From Salinicola salarius (GTDB lineage: Bacteria > Pseudomonadota > Gammaproteobacteria > Pseudomonadales > Halomonadaceae): a stretch of 64,000 nucleotides of DNA. Position numbers and translations under genes: made by a program. A model generated the notes under the pieces. The model worked only from the letters and a program-made list of their open reading frames with translations, searched no databases and had not been told where the DNA came from. Location of the stretch: NCBI RefSeq assembly GCF_003206135.1, contig NZ_PZJT01000010.1:119861-183860 (forward strand), given 5' to 3'. Shown here in pieces: positions 1 to 8,199 of the stretch; position 1 is the first letter of the stretch; every line of letters starts with the position of its first letter.

Positions 1-1438
1 CAGGGTCTCCGCTCAGCGTGGCGAGCGGCCTTTTCAACCGGCCTGCAAACTGGAAGGTCGCCTGGTAGCCGTCGCCATCGAAGGCGACGGGCACGCCGTC
101 GAGTTCCAGCCGGGCGAGCAACTGACTGGCGGCACTGACGTCGTAGCGGCTCCAGAGCGGTGCCAGCATCAACTGGGTGGCGATCAGCACCGCGATACCT
201 GTGCCGAGGGCGAGCCCTCTTGCCGCCTCGGCGCCGCCATGCCAGCGCTGTCGCCAGAGAACGAGGGCGAAGGCGATCAGCACCAGGATGCCGAAGGGCG
301 ACACCATCGAGCGGGTCACGGCACCGGCGCCGAAAATCTCCAGCGCAAGGGCTATCATGGCGAGCAGAACGATGGCTGTCGCCGCCAGACGAGGACGCAG
401 TATTTTCCGGGAGGCGACACGGCCAAGGCCGTCCATGACGAGCAGCGCCAGCGCCGGCAGTAGCGGCATCAGGTAGTGAATCTGCTTGCCACTGATCAAC
501 GAGAAGGCGAGCAGTGGCCCGGCCAGCCAGATCCAGGCCAGCCGTTGATGCCGATATGTCGGGAGCCGCCACCAGGCGCCAGGCGACAACGACCAGGGAA
601 ACGCCAGCAGAGCAAGCCAGGGCAGATACCACCAGGTGGGTCTGGCATGAGCCATGGCGTGCTGCAGGCGATCGACGCTCTGGCCCCAGAGCAGGTCCTG
701 GGCATAGTCGCGCCCGCCGATCCAGGCGGCAGGTAGCGCCCAGGCCGCCAGCATGGCGATGCCCAGCATCAGGACCAGGGCAAGGTGGCGCCGGCCCGAC
801 GGCCCCAGTGGCGCGGCTCGCCATAGCGGAATCGTCAGCAGAATCGGGCCGAGGGTCACGAAGGCGGCCGGACCCTTGGCGAGCAGGGCCAGCCCCAGCC
901 AGAGCCCGCTGATCGATGCCTTGCGCAGGGTGAACTCACCCGCGATCAGAGGGGAGATGGTGCCCAGCAGGCAAGCACTCAACAGCACATCGAACATCAG
1001 GGCGCCGCTGTAGAGCTGCCACATCAGCATGGCGCTCAGCACCATGGGTGCCAGCCGTGCCTGGCTGCCGGCGTAGCCCAGACGACGGGCGATACGGTAG
1101 AGATGCATCATCGCGACCAGCGATGCCAGCGGCGAGATCAGCTTGGGCCACCAGTCGTTGACCCCGAACAGCGACCAGCCGGACTGGATCAGCCAGAACA
1201 GCAGCGGTGGCTTGTCGGCATAGGCTTCGCCGTTCATCAGCGGCAGCCAGAAGGCGTGGGCGTTCCACATCTCCCAGGCGACCGAGACGTAGCGGGTCTC
1301 GTCGATGGGTGTCAGCGGCCTGGCCAGGGCGCTGGCGAGCGCCATTGCCCAGAGCAGGGCGATGACGAAGGTATCCCGGTATCTGGCTTCCCACTGCAGG
1401 AGCGATAGAGTGTGCGAGAGTCTGCGGGTGGTGATCAT
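1..1438 (-). CDS. ArnT/PMT-like membrane glycosyltransferase (3' end outside window)
   Basis: Reading the minus strand from an ATG at 1438 gives an open frame to the window edge (479 codons, no stop). Near the start is the family hallmark: DETRY in the first periplasmic loop, then an aromatic stretch and AYADKPPLLFWL, followed by many hydrophobic helices. This is the GT39/GT83 plan (ArnT, dolichyl-phosphate mannosyltransferase), in which an acidic loop residue acts in sugar transfer from a polyprenyl-phosphate donor at the periplasmic face. It resembles the gene at 3799-5556. It is transcribed divergently from the two-component system at 1665. The acceptor (lipid A, protein or other glycan) cannot be read from sequence. 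The C-terminus is missing. Confidence 0.85.
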   Translation of the reverse strand, partial: MITTRRLSHTLSLLQWEARYRDTFVIALLWAMALASALARPLTPIDETRYVSVAWEMWNAHAFWLPLMNGEAYADKPPLLFWLIQSGWSLFGVNDWWPKLISPLASLVAMMHLYRIARRLGYAGSQARLAPMVLSAMLMWQLYSGALMFDVLLSACLLGTISPLIAGEFTLRKASISGLWLGLALLAKGPAAFVTLGPILLTIPLWRAAPLGPSGRRHLALVLMLGIAMLAAWALPAAWIGGRDYAQDLLWGQSVDRLQHAMAHARPTWWYLPWLALLAFPWSLSPGAWWRLPTYRHQRLAWIWLAGPLLAFSLISGKQIHYLMPLLPALALLVMDGLGRVASRKILRPRLAATAIVLLAMIALALEIFGAGAVTRSMVSPFGILVLIAFALVLWRQRWHGGAEAARGLALGTGIAVLIATQLMLAPLWSRYDVSAASQLLARLELDGVPVAFDGDGYQATFQFAGRLKRPLATLSGDP

Positions 1439-1480
1439 CAGATCGCGCCCCAAGATGGCTGAGGGAGGCTACTTTGATGG

Positions 1481-1510
1481 CGTTCCCTTAACGAAACATT
1501 ATCGGGAACG
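1481..1510. promoter_or_regulatory. Inverted repeat in the divergent promoter region
   Basis: CGTTCCC (1481-1487) and GGGAACG (1504-1510) form a perfect 7-bp inverted repeat around an AT-rich core with TTAACGAAACATTATC. A further CCGTTAAGG lies at about 1581-1589. It sits between the divergent glycosyltransferase (start 1438) and response regulator (start 1665). QseB/PmrA-type regulators bind TTAA-containing direct repeats, so regulator binding is plausible but unproven. Confidence 0.35.
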
Positions 1511-1664
1511 GAAGGCGATCGGCGGCCAGCCTGGCGCTGGGCGCCGGTGGCATGAATGAGGCGCAAGGCGCGATAAGAAACCGTTAAGGTGGGTATGTCT
1601 CAATAGGATCGAATGGGCGAGTTCCTGTCGAGCTCCCTGATGGTCAACGAAGACGGAAACCGCA

Positions 1665-2327
1665 ATGCGCGTATTGTTGGTGGAAGACGACCCCCTGCTG
1701 GGGGACGGTATCCGGACCGCTCTGATCCGGGAAGGTTACGTGGTGGACTGGCTGATGAAGGGGCGCGAAGCACTGGAGGCGGTGCGTGTCGAGCCATTCT
1801 CGCTGGTCGTTCTCGATCTGGGCCTGCCGGATATCGATGGTCTGGACGTACTCAGAAGCATCCGGCGCCAGCATCCGCTACCGGTATTGATCCTGACGGC
1901 GCGGGATGCGGTCGAGCAGCGGATCGCCGGGCTGGATGCCGGGGCCGACGACTACGTGCTCAAGCCCTTCGACCTGCAGGAGCTGCTGGCGCGAATGCGG
2001 GTCGTGACGCGGCGTGCCGAGGGCCGCTCGACCCAGTTGCTGTCGATCGGGCAATTGACCATCGACGAATCGCAACATGAAGTCAGTTGGAAGGGCAACG
2101 CGATCACCCTGGGACGCCGGGAGTTCGCCCTGCTGCTCGAATTGGCCAGAAACAGCGACAAGGTCATGTCGCGGCCCAAACTGGAAAGCCTGCTTTACGG
2201 CTGGGGAGAAGAGGTCGGTTCCAATGCGCTGGAAGTCCATGTCCACCACCTGCGCCGCAAGCTGGACAAGCATTTGATCGCCACCGTCCGCGGGATCGGT
2301 TATCGATTGGACAGCCGCGCGGCATGA
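1665..2327 (+). CDS. OmpR-family response regulator (QseB/PmrA-like)
   Basis: 220 residues. Receiver domain about 1-115: acidic pocket E7/D8, phospho-acceptor D51 in the DLGLPD motif, T78 and K100 of VLKPF. The C-terminal winged helix (about 125-218) ends with the usual TVRGIGYRL. The gene overlaps the downstream kinase by ATGA, so the pair forms one unit. Proteins of this subgroup control outer-membrane modification genes in many gammaproteobacteria, and envelope glycosyltransferase genes lie on both sides, so regulation of those genes is a reasonable inference. The inducing signal is unknown. Confidence 0.93.
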   Translation: MRVLLVEDDPLLGDGIRTALIREGYVVDWLMKGREALEAVRVEPFSLVVLDLGLPDIDGLDVLRSIRRQHPLPVLILTARDAVEQRIAGLDAGADDYVLKPFDLQELLARMRVVTRRAEGRSTQLLSIGQLTIDESQHEVSWKGNAITLGRREFALLLELARNSDKVMSRPKLESLLYGWGEEVGSNALEVHVHHLRRKLDKHLIATVRGIGYRLDSRAA

Positions 2328-3724
2328 CATCGATTCGCCGCTACCTCAACTATATGCTCATTGGGGTCCTGCTGGTGGTCATGGCGCTGGCGGTGACCGC
2401 CGCCTACCTGATTACGCGCCACGAGATGGAAGAGATCTTCGATGCCCAGCTCAGCCTGCAGGCACGGGTGGTCGCGGCACTGGTCGATGTGGATACGACG
2501 CCGCAGGAGTATCGGGCGGTCGCCGAGAAGCTGTCGCAACCGGGGCATTTCGCCCGCTGGTATGGCGAGACCGACAATCCCATTTCGCAGGTCGCCAAGC
2601 CGAAGCTCTACGACCATGAAGAACGAATGCTGTCGCTGGGCTTCTGGGGTGCCGACCGTCAACCAATCTTGATGGGAGCGCGCTGGGATGCCCGGGACGA
2701 GGAATTTCCCCCGCCCGACAAGGAGGGGCACCGCTGGGTCAGTTACGGTGACCATCGCTGGCGTGTGTTCAGCATGCCGATCGATGGCGGACGCTGGATC
2801 AGCGTGGGCCTGCGCGAGTCGTTCCAGGATGAACTTTCCAACAAGGTCGCCTGGGGCAACTTCGTACCGCTGCTGCTGGCGCTGCCGATCCTGATCTGGC
2901 TGATTGCCAGACTGATCCGGCGCGGGCTGAAACCGATCGATCATCTTTCCCGCCAGGTTCAGACCCGAGACGAAAGAGATCTCAGCCCGATCCGGGTAGA
3001 CGTGCCGCAAGAGCTGCAGACACTGCGCGGGGCGCTCAACGATTTCATCGAGCGTCTGGGCCAGACGCTCGAGCGCGAGCGGCGCTTTACCGCCGATGCC
3101 GCGCACGAGCTGAGAACCCCGCTGGCGGCGATGAAGATCCATCTCGACAACGCCCGCTTCGGCGAGCCCAGTGCGCTGGACAAGGCCTACAACGGGATCG
3201 AGCGCCTGCAACGGGTGGTCGAGCAACTGCTGCTGCTGGCGCGCCTGGATATCCGCCAGGAGCGTCCGGCGCCGGAGAGGGTCCGGCTGCCGGCGCTGGT
3301 CATGGATCTGGCCGCCGATCTCTGGCCGCTGGCCGAATCCCGGCAGCAGACGCTGGATATCGTCGAAGGCGAGCCGGTAAACGTCGTCGGCAATGCCACC
3401 GAGCTGGGGATTCTGATCCGCAACCTGATGGACAATGCGCTGCGCTATACCCCACCGGGAGGCGAAGTGAGCGTGGCGGTCGGTGTCGATAAACGTCACC
3501 CATGGCTGACTATCGACGACTCCGGCCCCGGCATTCCGGAACCGCTGCTGGAGGCCGTGACGCAGCGCTTCCAGCGGGCTTCCGACCAGCGTATCAGCGG
3601 CAGCGGGCTGGGGTTGTCGATCGCCTCCGAGATCGCCGAGCGGCAGCGCTTGACGATGACGCTTGCCAACCGCGAGGGCGGCGGCTTGCGGGTTCGGCTG
3701 GACTGGCTTGATCCCGTCGTTTGA
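2324..3724 (+). CDS. Sensor histidine kinase (QseC/PmrB-like)
   Basis: 466 residues from the ATG that overlaps the regulator's stop codon; a longer frame runs upstream but only overlaps the regulator gene. Transmembrane helices at about 10-31 and 181-199 flank a periplasmic sensor of roughly 145 residues. HAMP about 200-250, then the H-box AADAHELRTPLAAM with His261, N-box ILIRNLMDNALRYTP (N367, N371), G1 DSGPG (399-403) and G2 GSGLGL (426-431). All catalytic motifs are intact. The periplasmic domain has the general QseC/PmrB plan; no metal-binding ExxE cluster is obvious, so the stimulus is not assigned. Convergent with the next gene. Confidence 0.92.
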   Translation: MTSIRRYLNYMLIGVLLVVMALAVTAAYLITRHEMEEIFDAQLSLQARVVAALVDVDTTPQEYRAVAEKLSQPGHFARWYGETDNPISQVAKPKLYDHEERMLSLGFWGADRQPILMGARWDARDEEFPPPDKEGHRWVSYGDHRWRVFSMPIDGGRWISVGLRESFQDELSNKVAWGNFVPLLLALPILIWLIARLIRRGLKPIDHLSRQVQTRDERDLSPIRVDVPQELQTLRGALNDFIERLGQTLERERRFTADAAHELRTPLAAMKIHLDNARFGEPSALDKAYNGIERLQRVVEQLLLLARLDIRQERPAPERVRLPALVMDLAADLWPLAESRQQTLDIVEGEPVNVVGNATELGILIRNLMDNALRYTPPGGEVSVAVGVDKRHPWLTIDDSGPGIPEPLLEAVTQRFQRASDQRISGSGLGLSIASEIAERQRLTMTLANREGGGLRVRLDWLDPVV

Positions 3725-3798
3725 TCCGCCGCCCGGTGGCGTGATCGACTCCTCCAGCGAGCTTTTTCCTGCATTCCTTTCGCTTGCGTCCGTTTCTT

Positions 3799-5556
3799 CT
3801 ACACCCGAGGCGCGCTGCCGGTCTCGTCCGGCAGCGTCGTCGGCGCCACGAAGATCGGCGCTGCCGCTTCGTCTCCCCGGCACTCGCCGACGGCGGTGGC
3901 CGGCACCAGCCACCAGGCGTCCCCGTTCTGGATGCCCATGTCGTGAATCCGGGTCTGGTCGATACAGGCGTAGTCCTCGGCCTGGCGTTTCATCGCGAAC
4001 ATCCAGCGGCTATCGTCCTGCTGCAGCCACGCGAAAGCGCGCAGGAGCTGGTCTTGGGCCGGGGTCTTGTCGCCGAACTGGATGCTGGGCTGGCGGGACT
4101 GCAACAGGAACTCCTCGTCGTAATCCGGCAGGGCCAGCCAGGCATCGGCACCGGTAATCGATGCGACCTCGGCCATCATGTCGCGAGGCGAGCGGGCATG
4201 ATCCTGCAGGGCATAGCCCCAGGTCGACCAACTGACCCAGAACACCACCAGCCAGCTCGTCAGCGCCCACAGTCCACGGCGGGGCCGCATGACGACCAAT
4301 AGCCCGACGGCGACGAGGCCGATGAGGATCCACCACGTCCAGGGCGTTACGGCATGACGCTCGGCGACTGCGATGAGCGCGGGCAGGCCGGCGGCCCCCA
4401 GGAGGCCGGAGATCAACAGGAGCCCACCCAGCAAGGCCAGCAGGCCGAATCCCAGCCAGTGCAGGCGCTTCCTGGCGATCAGGCCGGGCAGCAGCGGCGC
4501 CATCGCCAGCACCAGCAGCGGCACGGTCGGCAGCATGTAGACGCCGCGTTTTCCGGGCGACAGGGAGAAGAAGAGCACGATCAGGATCACCGAGCTGAGC
4601 GGTAGCCAGATCCGCGCGTCGGATCGCCGCAACCGTCGCCACCAGGCCGGGATCGCCCAGGGAAACGCCAGGATTAGCGGCATCCAGGCCCAGGGCAGCA
4701 CCTTGACCAGGTAGTAGTACCAGGGCTCGAGATGGGCCCAGGAGTCGGCGTAGCGCTGGCCGGTCTGCTTGAACAGGATATTGTCCCGGTAGGCGGCCAG
4801 TGAAGGGTCGTCTCCCCAGGTCGCCATGAGGACCATCGGCACCGCCCAGGCGGCCACACATAGCAGCATGATGCCGATGCCCTGAATGGCATCCTTGAGC
4901 GTGATGCGTGTGATGTGTCCGCGAGCGTTCTTGCGAAAATCGCCGAGATAGCTCGTCCAGAGCCAGGCCGGCAGCAGCGCCAGCGGCAGGATGCCGACGC
5001 CCTTGGTGATGATGCCGAGCCCCATCGCCGCCCAGCCGATCGACCACCAGCACCGGTCCGGCCCCAGCAGCGCGTGTCGCAGCAAGCCGTAGGACGCCAG
5101 CGTGGTGAAGAAGGTCAGCATCATGTCGATCTGCGCCGTCTTGGCCTGCAGCACGAACTGGAAGGCCGTCAGCAGCGCCAGGCCGGACAACAGCGCGACG
5201 CGCCGACCGTGCAGACGCCGACACAGATCGACGACCAGCAACAGCGTGCCGACGCCGGCCAGCGTCGTCGGGATCAGAAATCCCCAGCGCACGGAGCCGG
5301 TGAGCCAGATACTCAGGGCCGAGGCCCACATGAATACCGGCGGCTTGTCGGGATAGAGTTCGCCACCGCGATGCGGAAACCAGAATTGCCCGGTGCGCAG
5401 CATTTCCAGCGCGTTCAGGGCAAAGCGCGGCTCATCGGCCGGCCACGGATCGCGCAGGCCGATGCCGATGCCCAGCAGCACCACGGTGAACAGCAGCAAC
5501 AGTAGCCAGGCACGCCGATACCGTGCCTGTGACGGGTCGGTCAGGAAGCGTCGCAT
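3799..5556 (-). CDS. ArnT/PMT-like membrane glycosyltransferase
   Basis: 585 residues with an N-terminal helix (about 15-34), the catalytic loop WPADEPRFALNALEML, and LYPDKPPVFMWASAL, then about ten more hydrophobic segments and a soluble C-terminal part (about 440-585). This is the ArnT/PMT (GT83/GT39) architecture: transfer of a sugar from a polyprenyl-phosphate carrier to a periplasmic acceptor. It starts 15 bp after the LAB_N-type gene ends. A GT2 polyprenyl-phosphate glycosyltransferase opens the same operon, so donor synthesis and transfer appear together. The exact sugar is not determinable; ArnA/B/D homologues are absent here, so aminoarabinose is not established. Confidence 0.88.
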   Translation of the reverse strand: MRRFLTDPSQARYRRAWLLLLLFTVVLLGIGIGLRDPWPADEPRFALNALEMLRTGQFWFPHRGGELYPDKPPVFMWASALSIWLTGSVRWGFLIPTTLAGVGTLLLVVDLCRRLHGRRVALLSGLALLTAFQFVLQAKTAQIDMMLTFFTTLASYGLLRHALLGPDRCWWSIGWAAMGLGIITKGVGILPLALLPAWLWTSYLGDFRKNARGHITRITLKDAIQGIGIMLLCVAAWAVPMVLMATWGDDPSLAAYRDNILFKQTGQRYADSWAHLEPWYYYLVKVLPWAWMPLILAFPWAIPAWWRRLRRSDARIWLPLSSVILIVLFFSLSPGKRGVYMLPTVPLLVLAMAPLLPGLIARKRLHWLGFGLLALLGGLLLISGLLGAAGLPALIAVAERHAVTPWTWWILIGLVAVGLLVVMRPRRGLWALTSWLVVFWVSWSTWGYALQDHARSPRDMMAEVASITGADAWLALPDYDEEFLLQSRQPSIQFGDKTPAQDQLLRAFAWLQQDDSRWMFAMKRQAEDYACIDQTRIHDMGIQNGDAWWLVPATAVGECRGDEAAAPIFVAPTTLPDETGSAPRV

Positions 5557-5571
5557 GGAGGGAATTTCCGT

Positions 5572-5868
5572 TCAGGAGTTCGAGACATCTTCCGGCGACG
5601 CCGTCTGCCGCTGTTCTCGCCGGATCAACATCAGATTACGGATGTAGATGATCAATCCGGCGCCCTGACCGGCAATGAACACCGGATCGCGCCGGTAGAT
5701 GGCGTAGGCCAGCAGCGTCGCGCCGCCGCCCAGGCTGAAAAACCAGAACGCGATCGGGATGACGCTGCGTCTGGCGCGTTCGCTGGCGAGCCACTGAATG
5801 ATGAAACGCGCCGAGAACAGCGCCTGGCCGATGAAGCCGATGGTTACCCACAGCCATTCCTGATTCAT
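5572..5868 (-). CDS. LAB_N (lipid-A-disaccharide synthase N-terminal-like) membrane protein
   Basis: 98 residues from the ATG at 5868, which overlaps the stop of the GT2 gene (ATGA) and so fixes the start. Two to three hydrophobic helices with WVTIGFIGQALFSARFIIQW and the arginine-rich SERARRSVIPIAFWFFSLGG, the signature of the LAB_N domain. Free-standing LAB_N proteins usually sit between a DPM1-like GT2 and a PMT-like transferase, as here. A role in flipping or handling the lipid-linked sugar has been suggested for such small proteins, but is inference. Confidence 0.88.
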   Translation of the reverse strand: MNQEWLWVTIGFIGQALFSARFIIQWLASERARRSVIPIAFWFFSLGGGATLLAYAIYRRDPVFIAGQGAGLIIYIRNLMLIRREQRQTASPEDVSNS

Positions 5869-6680
5869 GGCGCCGGCTCCACGTCGTTCGAATCCGTGCG
5901 ACTCTCGACGGGCGCCGGCTCGGAATGGACCGACTCGACGATGGCCGCCGGCAGCCGGCTTCGTCGCCGTAGCCACATCACCCCGACCATGTCCACCAGG
6001 CCGACCCATAGGCGGTTGTTGAGGCCGTAATGCGACTCGCCTGCGCCGCGCGGGCGGTGGTTGACGGGGACCGAGACGCACTCGCCGCCCTGGGCGCGCA
6101 CCAACGCCGGCAGAAAACGGTGCATATGATCGAAATAGGGCAGCGACAGAAAGGCGTCGCGACGCACCACCTTGAGGCCGCATCCGGTGTCGGGCGTCGC
6201 GTCGTTGAGCAGCGCCGAACGAACCCGGTTGGCAACCCGGGAAGAGACGCGCTTGATCCAGTCATCCCGACGGTTGGTGCGATGGCCGGCAACCAGCGTC
6301 ACGTCGCCACGCTGGGCACGCTCGAACAGATTTGGCAGGTCGGCCGGATCGTTCTGACCGTCGCCATCCAGCGTGCCGAGCCAGGTACCGCGGGCCGCCC
6401 AGGCCGCCTGCCAGACCGAGGTGCTCTGTCCGGCGCTTTTTGCATGCCGCAGCGGGCGCAGGCGGGCATCCTTCTCCGCACGCTGTCTCAGCAGCTCCCA
6501 GGTGCCGTCCGTCGAGGCATCGTCGACCACGATCACCTCGTGGTCGATATCGGCGAGCGCCAGACTGATTTCATCGAGCAGGCCGGGGAGATTGCCGGCT
6601 TCATCCTTGGCCGGTATCAGGATCGAGAGCAGGGGTGGCGGAACGGATGACAGGAGGGAGGATTGGAGAGAGGAATGCAT
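5865..6680 (-). CDS. GT2 polyprenyl-phosphate glycosyltransferase (DPM1/ArnC-like)
   Basis: 271 residues from the ATG at 6680, preceded by AGGA; a longer in-frame start at 6734 is possible but adds an unlikely leader. The GT-A fold is visible: LSILIPAKDEAGNLPGLLDEI, then VIVVDDASTDGTWE (nucleotide-binding DD), LGTLDGDGQNDPADLP (metal-binding DxD-like motif), and a basic tail. No C-terminal membrane helices are present, so it resembles DPM1 rather than ArnC/GtrB. It should charge a polyprenyl phosphate with a hexose for the membrane transferase two genes downstream. First gene of a three-gene unit. Confidence 0.88.
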   Translation of the reverse strand: MHSSLQSSLLSSVPPPLLSILIPAKDEAGNLPGLLDEISLALADIDHEVIVVDDASTDGTWELLRQRAEKDARLRPLRHAKSAGQSTSVWQAAWAARGTWLGTLDGDGQNDPADLPNLFERAQRGDVTLVAGHRTNRRDDWIKRVSSRVANRVRSALLNDATPDTGCGLKVVRRDAFLSLPYFDHMHRFLPALVRAQGGECVSVPVNHRPRGAGESHYGLNNRLWVGLVDMVGVMWLRRRSRLPAAIVESVHSEPAPVESRTDSNDVEPAP

Positions 6681-6991
6681 CAATGACAATTTTCCTGGCA
6701 ATGGGACCGGTAAGCGCGGTCCGCCCTGTAACATTCAACAGCGTTGCTGACAGAACGCTTCTTCATGCGCGATGAGCACGTTTCCGCTTGATGAAGCGTC
6801 GCTTGCGGCCTTCATGAAACTCTTGTCTGTAAAAATAAACCAGACGCGGACCGACCGCAGTGCGGGAGCCAATATGGTGGGCAATGGTCGCGTTTCAGAC
6901 TTAAAGAAAGCTTAAGGGGCTCGATATCTCAAGGGGCTCGATATCCCCTGGCCGGATACCGCGGTGCGCTGCGCGGAATGTCACCGCAGGA

Positions 6992-7762
6992 TCAGTGCTG
7001 GTGGATGACGGCGGGTCTGGCTCGGCAGTGAGAGGTCTGGGAGCGCTGATATAGGGCCTCGGGCTGCAGAATGCGAAGCTCTCGGCCATCGAGCGCTATC
7101 AGCGACTGCTGCTGCAACCGGCCGAGAATGCGGCTCACCGTTTCGAGGGCTAGCCCCAGGTAATTGCCGATATCGGTGCGGGACATCGGCAAACGGAAGC
7201 GCTCGGGGGAATAGCCGTAACGCTCGAAACGTCGTGCCAGATCCAGGAGGAAGCTCGCCATCCGTTCGTCGGCGCTCTTACAGGTCAGCAATCGGATCAG
7301 TCGGTGCTCGTCGCCCATGACGCGGCTCATGCTGCGATAGAGCTGGTTGCGCAGCTCCGGCATGCGCTCGGCGAGGGCGTCCAGCTGATGGAAGGGAATC
7401 TCGCAGGCCGTCGACCGTTCCAGCGCGATGATGAATCCTGCATGGCTTCCTTCCTCGATACTTTCCAGGCCCATTAGCTCGCCCGGCAGATGGAAGTGGC
7501 TGATCTGTTCTTCGCCATCCTGATCGAGTACGACCTGCTTGAAGCTTCCGGAACGAACCGCAAAGATCTGCGTGAACGGCTCCCCCTGACGGCAGAGCAC
7601 TTCGCCACGGACCAGCGGCGCTCGGCGCCTGATGATGGCATCGAAGTCTTCCATGGCCTGCGCTTTCAGAGCCAGGGGCAAACACAACGAACTGAGGCTG
7701 CAAGTACGACAGTGAGTGCCGGGACCGGGGCGGCAGGGACCACCAATGGGCGATACGGACAT
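6992..7762 (-). CDS. anr: Anr/FNR-type oxygen-sensing transcriptional regulator
   Basis: 256 residues from the ATG at 7762, which has a strong GAGGGGTGG ribosome site; an upstream in-frame start at 7825 lacks one. The four [4Fe-4S] ligands of true FNR proteins are present: C18-X2-C21-X5-C27 and C120 (STACEIP). A cyclic-nucleotide-type beta roll is followed by a dimer helix and an HTH at about 193-215 with recognition helix ETVSR (207-211), the residues that in FNR read TTGAT-N4-ATCAA. The protein should be active without oxygen. Several such boxes precede genes in the next 15 kb. A near-FNR dyad lies just upstream of its own start. Confidence 0.95.
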   Translation of the reverse strand: MSVSPIGGPCRPGPGTHCRTCSLSSLCLPLALKAQAMEDFDAIIRRRAPLVRGEVLCRQGEPFTQIFAVRSGSFKQVVLDQDGEEQISHFHLPGELMGLESIEEGSHAGFIIALERSTACEIPFHQLDALAERMPELRNQLYRSMSRVMGDEHRLIRLLTCKSADERMASFLLDLARRFERYGYSPERFRLPMSRTDIGNYLGLALETVSRILGRLQQQSLIALDGRELRILQPEALYQRSQTSHCRARPAVIHQH

Positions 7763-7782
7763 GACGCCACCCCTCGCTTCGT

Positions 7783-7804
7783 GACTTGACGACGTTATCA
7801 AGTC
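7783..7804. promoter_or_regulatory. Dyad upstream of the Anr gene (FNR-like, wrong spacing)
   Basis: GACTTGA (7783-7789) and TCAAGTC (7798-7804) are perfect 7-bp inverted arms 20 bp upstream of the Anr start. The cores TTGA and TCAA match an FNR half-site each, but they are 8 bp apart rather than 6. The site could serve autoregulation or bind another Crp/Fnr-family protein. Confidence 0.35.
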
Positions 7805-8057
7805 TGGCCTTGTGACAGGGAACAACGGCTTGCACGAACATGATGCATAACGGCGGTAGTAGAGCGAGAAGTAGTAGAACGAGAAAAGGCGGGGAGTTCA
7901 ACAGTGATGATGTAAGCAGGCTGTCGCCGCGAGCGGGGTTTCTTTACATTCGGTAAGCCGAGCGGTTACGGAGTGCTCGTTGTTCGATCAGGCGCTTTGT
8001 TCGTCATCATCGTTCATCTCTCGGCCTGCCTTTTACACCCGCCGGCAGCGCGCGGAA

Positions 8058-8071
8058 TTGATCCCGGTCAA
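8058..8071 (+). promoter_or_regulatory. FNR/Anr box and class II promoter of the glucan phosphorylase gene
   Basis: TTGATCCCGGTCAA matches TTGAT-N4-ATCAA at 9 of 10 core bases. A TATACT -10 lies at 8092-8097, its centre 30 bp from the box centre, as expected when the box centre is at -41.5. The gene starts at 8200. The rest of 7805-8199 shows no coding potential. Confidence 0.75.
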
Positions 8072-8199
8072 GCCGCGGTTCCCGGCAGCGATATACTCTT
8101 TGGTAGTGGCTATCTACTCTCTCCGATGGGTGACCATCGACCGACAATGGCGGCGTTCCGTATCGAGCATTTCGGTTCGGTAGTGAAGGAGCATGCACC

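Noticed and set aside
2087..2323. Upstream extension of the sensor kinase to 545 residues
   Set aside because: The extra N-terminus only reads the response regulator in another frame; the ATGA-overlapping start gives a normal first membrane helix.
2300..3913. 537-codon minus-strand frame antisense to the sensor kinase
   Set aside because: The plus strand encodes a kinase with all motifs; the antisense frame gives a Q/R/H-rich peptide with no domain.
7783..7804. Treating the dyad before anr as a true FNR box
   Set aside because: TTGA and TCAA are separated by 8 rather than 6 bases, so it is listed only as an FNR-like dyad.
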